Shown: piece after piece, positions 55,329 through 64,000 of the stretch
Numbering within the stretch: the stretch's first letter is position 1
How the letters are laid out: each line of letters begins with the position of its first letter
Source: Pictodentalium vernedei
Taxonomy: Eukaryota > Mollusca > Scaphopoda > Dentaliida > Dentaliidae
Direction of reading: 5' to 3'
Length of the DNA stretch: 64,000 nucleotides
Assembly (NCBI GenBank): GCA_031216915.1
Contig: CM062295.1
Location: 180,992,927-181,056,926 of the forward strand
Notes under the pieces: generated by a model
Told to the model about the DNA's origin: nothing
Seen by the model: only the letters and a program-made list of their open reading frames with translations
Databases searched by the model: none
Translations under genes and position numbers: made by a program

Positions 55329-57010
55329 TATGTTTCCAAATACTCATCGATTTTATGAATTCTTTTATTTCTTGAAATAAATCCTTTCACCATAGCCCAC
55401 ATGGCACCACGAAAGTCACCTAAAGCGGCGTCAACTACATACTGCACTATTTCACACCTTCTTAATCACCCAAAGGTGGCGTGCCTCTCCAACCTTCTTT
55501 AGCCTGAAAACTTTTCCTGTTTCGATTACAATAATTCTAATTTAATTAATTTCAAATGGATCAAATTGTTTAGAATAGCCATGGAAGCTTACTTCACATG
55601 TCCAGACACCAGCGCGCTTTAATTAGTTTTAGAGAATACAACACTACCCCTGACCTGCGATGGTTTTAGACTGTTAACTAAAACAATTCATATGGCAGCG
55701 TTTGTGGATTCACAGCAGTGGCGAGAAAATGACATGTTTTAAAATAATTTTTTAACCGAGGTCCGTTAATTCTTGAGGAGAAGGGGACAGTGGTGGCAGA
55801 GGTGGGTGGGCGGGTGGGGGGGTGGGGGGTGGGGGGGGGGGGTGGTGGTGTGGCAATGCTGGTCATTGGTCATAAGGGATCCGAGAAATACATATGGAAA
55901 CCAACAAGTCGAGCTGTTAAGCAGACGAATGGGCTGTTTTGTAGGGGTGTATCATTGATAAGAAAAGTTTTTAAATGTCGAACGAAAACGTGCTCTCTTG
56001 GTGTCTCAGAAACTTTGTCGATATTTTAACAACCTCCATCCAGTCCATACCATATAACTGCTGTGGATTTGCAGAAACCTGACGGTCGATACACAAAGTG
56101 GTGCTTCAAAGTCAGTAATGAGATGGAATATGTCTCATGCCAAGAAATTTTCTACAGTTAGCAATTATACAGACGGATGATTTATGAGACTTTAACGAAA
56201 TTAATTAAGCACTAAATGCGATCACAAATATCAACACTTCGTACCATTTTGCAGTTTAAACTGGGGATGCTGGTTGCCTTGGTTCTCCTAATATTGTCGC
56301 TGCCCTCCCCTCCAAAAAAACAACAACAAAACATTGGCTCAACCGGACTTTCAAACAACATAGAACCCTACTTTGATCTAATACTGAGCTACACACGTCA
56401 CAAATGCCTCAGCTTCGTTTTTAGCACACTGAATTTTACAAAATATTTTGGGGGAGGGCGAACTAGACCTAACAAGGACTATCCGGTCGCTACCCCCTCC
56501 TCCCACTTCCTTTCAGGGAAGTGGGAGGAGGAGATAATGACGGAGCGTCCCCGTTAGGTCCAGGGAGGACCCCGATCCTCCCTCCCCACAATGGCCTTCC
56601 AAATATAATCTTTGGCGCTCAAAACTGGCTTGGGCATCACTTATTATATATAGAATCCCGGCTATAGCCTGACACTAGGTACAATGAGACCAATGTGCCG
56701 ACTGAAATATAAAATCATTGAATACATTTTTTGTCGGAATTATTTAAAGTGATTATACATTCCATACCTGTAACGAGACTTAAGCTCAGGTGATTATTGT
56801 CTTCATTCTATGGCAAATAAAACATCAGAGCCAAAACGTTGCATCGAAATTGCAAAACAACTTTATCGCAGCGATCGGGACTCGCCTTCAGTCAGTTCAA
56901 ACAGACTATGCACTGCAACAACTGAACCCTCGTCATCTGCAGATACACAGAGTTCAGGAGTTCCTGACTACAGATGAAAGTGACGTAGCGAAGACAGGGT
57001 CGTATTATTC
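55329..57010. other. No gene; G-tract and palindrome
   Basis: A GGT/poly-G tract lies at about 55801-55850. A palindrome lies at about 56466-56562 (inner arms CCTCCTCCCACTTCC / GGAAGTGGGAGGAGG, outer GACCTAAC / GTTAGGTC). A 74-codon frame at 56790-57014 is not recognisable. Confidence 0.5.
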
Positions 57011-57420
57011 ATAAGGCTGACAAGGCTGAAATCTAGGGGCCCGCAGGGACAGGGGGCCCACCAATTTTTTTTTTGCTGAGGCACTGTTACCAGCACCTTA
57101 AGGCTCAAATGGCTAAAGGTACTTTGCACTCTGCACTGTAGCGATACATGTACATATATATACTCTCATAAGTATACTATATATATATTTATATACAGTG
57201 CATTATTTTAATGCTTATTTAAATAATATGTCAGGTTGTGACTAGAATTCTTCAGGAGACCTGCAAAATGGTTATAGGGCTATGTACTGCGGCATAGTGC
57301 CTACCGTACCAGGGTCAGGCTGTCAGCTGTAGGGGGGTGAAAGATTGAAATACCGGAAGAGGCCCCGTCCCGAAGTACCTAAAAGCCTAGAGGCCCGGCC
57401 ATCGGTTAATACGGCACTGA
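57011..57420. mobile_element. Possible hAT-like non-autonomous remnant
   Basis: The right end, complemented, starts CAGTGCCGTATTAACCGATG, with GGGCCTCTAGG further in. The left end has CAAGGCTGAAATCTAGGGGC, then GGGGGCCCACC. The style is that of hAT ends, but the TIR match is weak and no TSD was found. Confidence 0.35.
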
Positions 57421-57539
57421 ACGAAGATAACCGATTGTGGAGTAGGGGGTTGAGGTTAAACCTCGCTCAAGAGTCACGACTGATAAAATATTCCAACCAT
57501 ATCATCAATAACAATAATAACACTTTGGCCGGCCGCTGA

Positions 57540-57835
57540 TTTGTTGCGATTCTCGGGCGAGAATGCCTTGATTAGCCCCGTGCTCCCAAATGCCTCCTTT
57601 TCTGAGACGAACTGCTTGATGACATCCCGTATCCCATTCTTTCCAATCTATCCGATAAGAATACTAACCCTCTCCTTTGTGTCACCCACTAACCACATGT
57701 CACCCATTCTCCCATCCCACTTCCCCATCATACTCCCGGTGAATCTTACTCTGTTGGACTGGTATTTTGAACATTCTAATAGAAAATGTTCCAGGGTCTC
57801 CACTACGCCTCAATTACACGATGAACGCATGTCTT
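57540..57835 (-). mobile_element. LINE C-terminal fragment
   Basis: On the minus strand one reads GVVETLEHFLLECSKYQSNR, a hallmark of the Cys/His-containing region after the RT in several LINE clades (typically C...EETLEHFLLECP-Y--R). In-frame stops are present around it, and no RT survives nearby. Confidence 0.6.
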
Positions 57836-57840
57836 GATGA

Positions 57841-59010
57841 TGAAGTTAGAACATTAGTCAGTCGGAATTGCAAGTTATTATCAAAATCAATACTTATTCT
57901 AATTTATTTGTGGATAAATAAATCTACATCACGACTACATCTTATTTAATTAACACTTAACGAACTCACAATTGGTCGTGCTGCAGCCCACAACTGCCCG
58001 AGTCGGGTCTCACAACCATCCGTTTGTATAGCATTTGTATAGCAGACTGTGGTGTGTAACATAAGTCCAAGTATCAAATCTATTCTGGTAAGACATTACG
58101 ATAGCGAATCGATAATGTGACTCCAAATGCCGACTAAAATATCCCAGTTGGCAAACCAATTGTTGAGCGGCGCCCCATGATGAAATTTTCCGATTACTCA
58201 CGTATTCAAGTGTCTTATCATCCCCCTAACACAATTTTCGTACAGAATAGAAAGAACTCCCAACCTTGGGTGTCACTTTAAACATTAGATCCTCATTTTT
58301 GGTCAATGCTACTTCAATAGAGGAGATCGGTATTCCCAATGATGGGTCGCGTGAGGGGGATGCATCGTCACCTTTGCTTTCAAGACAAACCACACCACAT
58401 GTGGAATAACTAACAGGCGTAATCCTGGTCAGACTCAGCGTCAAATAAGTAGATTTTGGTATATTACGCGCTGGATCCTTTGTGTCAAAAATAACTTTAA
58501 AAGTTAATCTCATTTGTAATATTATTAATAATATGGTAGACCGAGTGGAAAACAAAACTTTAGGTTACGAACACATTGAAATATGACTGCGTACAGTCTG
58601 AATCGAGTTGCGTATCTTCGTTGCTTAGCAAAGCGAAACTGAGCTATCATTTCGAAAAGTTCAACATTCAAAATGCATTATTAAATATAAATAAAGTATT
58701 GCCAGTACCTGTATCACATATTTTTGCATAGTTGAACTATATGAAAGGAAATGAGTAACATATGAAGCGATTGGCAGTAACCGCCATCGCAGGCTCCCTA
58801 TTTCGCCACACACGTGTTTATTGTTTTGGAGATAAATGTGACGTGTACCCAACCCCAGGTGTTCAAACATTGGGGAAAGCTGATAAAGTCTTTACAGGAA
58901 AACCACATAAGCCTATTCAATGTATTCATTAGATATATTTTGGAAATATTTTCGCTGGGAGAAGGTGAAGCTACTGACTCATCCCCCACTGTCCTGCCCA
59001 AGAATGCTGC
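57841..59010. other. No confident gene; candidate exon 58262-58510
   Basis: A minus-strand stretch reads STYLTLSLTRITPVSYSTCG, then VVCLESKGDD, then GIPISSIEVALTKNEDLMFK. It has protein-like composition and a possible donor (ACACCCAAG before GTTGGG). It matches no family I know, and the acceptor is weak. The remainder is empty. Confidence 0.3.
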
Positions 59011-59012
59011 TA

Positions 59013-59117
59013 CACTCTAAAATCATTTGGGTTAAAAATCAACCCAAATCAATTGGATTCATATACACTCCACCCATTTGATTTGGGTTAATATCTATCC
59101 CAACTCATTTTAGAGTG
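59013..59117. mobile_element. 105-bp MITE with TA target
   Basis: Ends CACTCTAAAATCATTTGGGT and the complement of CACTCTAAAATGAGTTGGG, flanked by TA (59011-59012 and 59118-59119). Subterminal ACCCAAAT repeats. Confidence 0.75.
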
Positions 59118-59119
59118 TA

Positions 59120-59869
59120 TGGCGGAATTGCCTTTATTTCTCATATATTCTTCAGTCATAGTGCGTCTAAAAAGGTTGAGGTTTTCTGAAGCATACACTA
59201 TTTTTAATGTCAACTGAACATACATATATATCATGTGATGTGCGTGGGCTCAGAAGTGGGGTCCAAACAAGCTGACATGACTCCAAGTCATTATTTCTAT
59301 TCCATCAACAGATCGTTATTTAAAGCTTCATTCAGTATTTCAACACAACACCATCAAATAATGTAATTACAATTGGATAACAGCACACAAAACATTTCCA
59401 TTTTCTTGGGCAGGAGATTCTATTAAAGAATGCTCTACTTGATGCCATAAAAGTCCATCAAAACATGTTTTTGTGAAACCATTTACACCATCGTCGAAGA
59501 CTTTCAAAAAACACATGCGTCACGGAATTCCGCTGTGAGCAAGTCAATTAAAAGAAACAAATTGAACTTGATTGCTGTTCAAGAGCTTCTGAATTGCCAC
59601 CCGCTTTACAAGGTCTTCACGGAAAAGTCAACACTCAATCAACTTTTGCAGCAAGGGTCTCGCAACAGTACAGATATAAAAAATATTGGCCGCTCCCTAT
59701 CGAAATTGTTTCAGAATTTGGGAGTGTTGTTGGACCGTTAGTGAGGTAGAGTCGGTATTGGTTACGTGAGGCAGAGGTGCGGTGGGGGTATGGTTTATGA
59801 AGGTAGAAAATTCATACGTGTTCTGAGCTCATAATCTGACAAAATAGTACACATTATGTAACTATTAGA

Positions 59870-59900
<31 letters not shown>

Positions 59901-60523
59901 CAGCCTGACGCCAAGCACTTTGAACCCAGCCTTATGGACATTTGTTTTCGAAATGGGGTGCACACTGGCCCTCTTTTATGACTAGTATGTTACGCACGTG
60001 GGCACTTTGGACCAGAAAATTTATTGTTGATTCCTTTAGATCCAGACATCACTCTGGCGTAAAGGTACTTGTGTAAAAAAGGACCGGCGCATAACACTAG
60101 CTCTATGGAATGTATCGCACGACACTTCCAACAGAGTTAACGTTTTGCACTAGCAGCCTCCATCAAACGCGTCTTTAAAATGCAAAACTTTCATAACTAC
60201 TTTTTGGAATAACAGAATGTTTTACCTTGAGCCACCCCAGCTCCCAAAAAAGAAAATGGGTTGTGACCCTTCATTGGAACGGGATCGACTATCTAGTTCC
60301 AATGACTTGTCTTCAGCTGTGTTGGGGTGACATAAAATAATAAAAAAAAATTGAATAGTCCTGTTGTCCATTAGGGCTACTGACCCTCCTCAACTATATT
60401 GCTGTTTATCATTTGTTTGCTCATCCACTACTGGGTTCTCTTAGACGAATTTAAAAAAAAATGTTAACCCTTCACCCAACACACACGATATCAAAATCTA
60501 TTATATTAAATAACTCCCGTTTC
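59120..60523. other. No gene; G-tract and a worn TTAA-family palindrome
   Basis: A (GT)n then poly-G run lies at about 59869-59900. At about 60240-60315, GGTTGTGACCCTTCATTGGA and CTAGTTCCAATGA are recognisable as the centre of the TTAA-flanked palindromic MITE. TTAACCCTTCACCCAAC at 60465-60481 resembles one of its termini. Confidence 0.5.
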
Positions 60524-60605
60524 TCCGGTTTCCTCTCCATCCGTAAAACGGTCCAACACGAGGTGACCCTGGCTATCGAAAGTGCCGCTAAACCAAACAA
60601 ATAAA
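60524..60605 (+). mobile_element. SINE tail fragment (type B)
   Basis: Reads CCGTAAAACGGTCCAACACG, then AGGTGACCCTGG, and ends in CAAACAAATAAATTT. The 5' part is missing. Confidence 0.75.
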
Positions 60606-60953
60606 TTTATTTATTTATTGGAGTTTAACGACATTTTCACCAACCTGGGTCACTTTGTGTCGGACAGTTTTACGGGCGGAGGAACCCGGAGAGACCCACC
60701 GTGCAACTGCCAGGAACTGTAGGACTCCCCAACGTACTAACTCCACACAAGTAGAGTTAGCATTGGTCGAAGACAAGTACACCATCGACGTGCTGTACGC
60801 CTAGTACTTAGTACTTAGTACACAGCGCCACCGTCCCCCCACGCATGAACTCGGGATGAAGAGTCTTGCCCAAGGACACAGGGCAGTTACCCCTGGCGGG
60901 GATCGAACCGTAGACTTTCGGTTCTAGACTTCACTAGACACCATTGCTAAGTC
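60606..60953 (-). mobile_element. tRNA-headed SINE, minus strand
   Basis: Minus-strand reading: tRNA-like head with B box GGTTCGATCCC, CTTGGGCAAGACTCTT, CAGCACGTCGATGGTG, GTAAAACTGTCCGACAC, then CCAATAAATAAATAAA. It is tail-to-tail with the fragment to its left. An AGTACTTAGTACTTAGTAC short tandem (60801-60823) replaces the usual CGTACTA region. Confidence 0.85.
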
Positions 60954-60994
60954 AAAATGTTATCTTTTTGTGAGAGAGCGAAAATACGGCAACT

Positions 60995-61434
60995 TATTAG
61001 GGTCAGGACCTTTTCATTTAATAATCTGTTTTTACAGATTTGTAATCTGTTTTTACAGATTAAGATTATTAGAAGACTGTTTTTATTGATTAATAATCTG
61101 TATTTACAGATTATTAAGAGACTGTTTTTACAATTTATTAAATGGCTGTTTTTTACAGAGTTTTATTATTGAAACAGATTATTAATCTGTAAATACAGTC
61201 TTGTAATAATCTGTAAAGCAGTCTTCTAATAATCTGTAAAAAACAGTCTTCTAATAATCTGTAAATACAGATTACTGATTTGTAAAAACAGATTGTTAAT
61301 CTGTAAAAACAGTTTGTAATAATCTGTAAAAAACAGTCATCTAATAAACTGTAAAAACAGTCTCCTAATAATATGTAAACACATATTACTAATCTGTAAA
61401 AACAGATTATTAAATGAAAAGTCCTGACCCTAAT
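60995..61434. mobile_element. TIR element filled with a self-complementary minisatellite
   Basis: The ends TATTAGGGTCAGGAC...TTTTCATTTAATAATCTG are mirrored by the complement at 61395-61434. The interior is an array of variants of AATCTGTTTTTACAGATT, each unit a small hairpin. The orientation of the T/A-rich halves changes across the middle, so the whole is also a large imperfect palindrome. Confidence 0.85.
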
Positions 61435-61481
61435 ACGCTGGCGTAGTATTCCCCAAGTATTTAAGGAACTTTTCAAAACCT

Positions 61482-61562
61482 GTGATGAGAATCAAATTGG
61501 ATTTTACTCGAAGCAAAATTGATTCTCATTGTTTTCCTTGCGAGAATCAATTTTGATTCTTT
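61482..61562. repeat. Inverted repeats of AATCAATTTTGATT
   Basis: GAGAATCAAATTGG, AAAATTGATTCTCA and GAGAATCAATTTTGATTCT form overlapping dyads. Confidence 0.7.
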
Positions 61563-61756
61563 CATCTATGGGGGTTGCACACGGTTAATTCTCGCCCAAT
61601 TTGGAATTGACCTCGCCATATATACCACTAACAAACTATGTAACAGACATATCTTACCGACAACTTTTCGTGTGTATTGAACCAACAAATTATAACTAAT
61701 AATAAATGATAGATTTCTCATTTACATTACGCGAAGCACTTGTGAGAAATGTTTTT

Positions 61757-62418
61757 CCAAGTCGTTGTAATGTCTTAGTAACTCGTTATAACGACTCATT
61801 AAACTCATTTTAACGACTTAAAAAGTCGCTATAAAGACTTATGCAACTCGTGTAACAATTTAGAAAATTTGTTATGACCAGTTAGTAAGTCATTGTGACA
61901 GTTATGTAAGTTGTTATAAGGACTTTCGAAGACGTTATGACGAGTTTACTAAGTCGTTATAACGACTTTAAAGTCGCAATAACGACTTATGTAACTCATT
62001 ATAACGCGTTACTAAGTCGTTATAACGCCTTAGCAAAGTAATGTACATGCAGGATTCGTTGTAATGAGGTACTAAATTCATATAACGACTTATAAAGTCG
62101 TTACAACGACATAAATAACTCTACTACGACGTAGTAAACACGTTATAACGCTTTAGAAAGTGGTTATAACGAGTTTGCTAAGTCGCTATAACGAGTTAGT
62201 AAGTCGCTATATCGAGTTTACTAAGTCGTTATAACGAGTTCGTGAAGTCATTATAACGACCTTATAAGTCATTTTAACGAGTTACCAACTCGCTATAACG
62301 AGTTAAGTAAGTCGTGTTAGCTAAGTCGTTATAACAATTTACTTAACGCGTTATAAAGAGTTACTAAGTCGTTATAACGAGGTTGAAATTCGTTAAAACG
62401 ACTTATAACGTCTACTTA
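61757..62418. repeat. Minisatellite of the dyad AAGTCGTTATAACGACTT
   Basis: About 660 bp of diverged 17-20-bp units built on GTCGTTATAACGAC with alternating ACTCGTTATAACGAGT forms. Each unit is its own reverse complement. No coding potential. Confidence 0.9.
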
Positions 62419-62858
62419 GAAAAAAAATTCACACATATTCTAAATACACGTCCGTAGCGATTGCTCTGACTATTTTGCCGCGTTTAGATTCAAATAGTTG
62501 TATGATATATACAAAGTTTATATGTAACGTTTTAAGTCCAATGGAATTCTCAGAAGTTTGCAGGAGGCTGGATTTGGAAAAATTCTGTCCTAGTGGCTAA
62601 TGGGTTAACCTTTTCGCCACACATGTCTATTTGCGTATATAATTTGCCAATAAGAATACTATAGTATATAGGTTTCTTTAGATCATGCTGAATTCAGACC
62701 ACTAAATGGATGTTTCAGACGTGACGTTATTTAGGTGGTTTCGTGACATTGTGATCAATAATGATTCCAAAATAGCAACAGTCCGTGCGTCAGAGTCTCA
62801 CCTCTTCGACTAAAAGAATCACATCAACATTTTCCCAATTTAATTGCAATAACCTTAA

Positions 62859-63102
62859 CCCTTTACCTAACGTAACGGCCAAAACCGGCCAGCGCTATTC
62901 TCAAAAATCGCCAATTAATTTTCATTATTTTTTTCATTTTTTGTCTCAAAAACATAGGTTATGACCCCTCGTTGGAACGAGCTCGACGAGCTCGTTCCAA
63001 CGAGGGGTCATAACCTATGTTTTTGAGACAAAAAATGAAAAAAATTAGTTATTCAAGAATTATTTTTGCAAGTGTCGTCTGCTTTTCAGGTTAGGTAAAG
63101 GG
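62859..63102. mobile_element. TTAA-flanked palindromic MITE, copy 3
   Basis: 244 bp between TTAA at 62855-62858 and 63103-63106. Termini CCCTTTACCTAACGTAACGG and AGGTTAGGTAAAGGG. Central palindrome with the GTTGGAAC / GTTCCAAC variant. Confidence 0.93.
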
Positions 63103-63106
63103 TTAA

Positions 63107-64000
63107 TATAGAATTTAAGCATGTCGTTCGCAACAATTACTGTTGTGAATTTATGAATGCTTCAGCAAATTCAGCTATCACCTACAGGAAATACATATTT
63201 TTTCTATTGAGGATGTATTGGTGTGTATGCAGAGAGGATGGATAATTTCATCGCGTTTACACCCAGCCTCTTTACCGCATTCAACCGAACTCACACGTGT
63301 ATTTTGTTTATTCAAACTCTCACAAGTACTCTCAGTACTGGACCCACACTTCCGTGTTTGTGGGAGAGAGCCACATCTCAGTCAAGGGCCATAATGTAAA
63401 GCATCATCCGGCGTGCATAGCCGTGAGTTAGGGACGAACACAAGCGGGGGTATATGCACGAGGTTCGGTGTTATCTGCGACAAGAGCGCTGTAGCATCCA
63501 AAAGCAGGAGACAGGGGTTTCAAAAAGGGCTGTCGACTCTGGGCATGGGTTAAGACCTTAAGGTAAGATGTATCATAAATTGTGATGTGACACTCGACAG
63601 TATTGACATTATATATAATTATATCACCCTTTAAGAGGAACAAGGTGCCATCAAGGGTCGAAACAAAACTTTAGAGATCAACCCACTGATTGTATACCTT
63701 CTTTGTTTGGCGATTATCAACCAAACTGCGATATTATACCTAATACCCACCCCCACCCCTCTCATGGCAATGGCATACGCAAAGTACGTTAGAAACGAGT
63801 TCTCGACCGTTTCTCAGTTACAGTTCTTGGAAATTAAAGTCTTTTCTACTTGTGCCCAGTAGTCAAAAAGAGCATGCGTGCCACCCTAGCCCCGAGGAAA
63901 GGGGGCAGCTGCCACTTGATCTGCGATAACAAATGCGCAACCATTACCTCCGATGGTGGATGTCCATATGTTATCGTGGATAATACCGTGACCCCATGTA
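63107..64000. other. No gene seen
   Basis: No recognisable element to the window's end. Confidence 0.4.

Noticed and set aside
61757-62418. CRISPR-like array
   Set aside because: No constant repeat with unique spacers; all units are variants of one short dyad, and the genome is eukaryotic.

Overview
This is a gene-poor, repeat-dense stretch of an invertebrate nuclear genome. The evidence is: an exon encoding the last transmembrane segments of a metabotropic-glutamate-type class C GPCR; non-LTR retrotransposons of the L2/CR1, L1/Tx1 and RNase H-bearing I/Jockey types; three unrelated Tc1-like transposons; pol III SINEs with intact target-site duplications (TSDs); and many MITEs, satellites and homopolymer tracts. 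There are no bacterial-style operons. An aquatic invertebrate (lophotrochozoan or invertebrate deuterostome) fits best, but the sequence alone does not fix the phylum.

Layout. 1-3.3 kb: a 5S-rRNA-headed SINE and a ~300-bp-TIR foldback element with a tRNA-headed SINE in its right terminus. 4.2-9.4 kb: a decayed Tx1-like LINE (minus) with a Tc1 element inserted in its reverse transcriptase. 9.8-13.7 kb: three non-autonomous TIR elements (hAT-like; a 1.9-kb element with ~340-bp TIRs; a hAT MITE with an 8-bp TSD). 13.8-16.4 kb: foldback repeats, and a SINE holding a TTAA-flanked palindromic MITE. 18.2-22.8 kb: repeats, the 3' end of an RNase H-clade LINE, and a second Tc1 element. 24.5-28.4 kb: palindromes and a tandem MITE pair, one copy carrying a SINE. 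28.55-29.2 kb: the only confident host coding sequence, the last exon of a class C GPCR (minus). 32.2-35.9 kb: an L2-type LINE, nearly open. 38.5-45.1 kb: a palindrome cluster. 45.1-49.1 kb: a TIR element encoding a FEN1/XPG-like nuclease with a cysteine-rich tail. 49.7-53 kb: a MITE and a ~165-bp satellite. 53.7-55.3 kb: a third Tc1 element. 57-64 kb: LINE and SINE remnants, two minisatellites built from self-complementary units, and another TTAA palindrome.

How the parts relate. The SINEs share one body but carry either tRNA-like or 5S-like heads. Their 3' ends resemble the end of the LINE at 19.1 kb, which suggests that LINE clade as their mobilising partner. The palindromic MITEs differ from one another at matched positions in both arms, which suggests the arms are homogenised. 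The best candidate for an unusual system is the 45.1-49.1 kb element, whose ORF keeps the ordered acidic residues of a FEN1/XPG active site inside TIRs with a 3-bp TSD.
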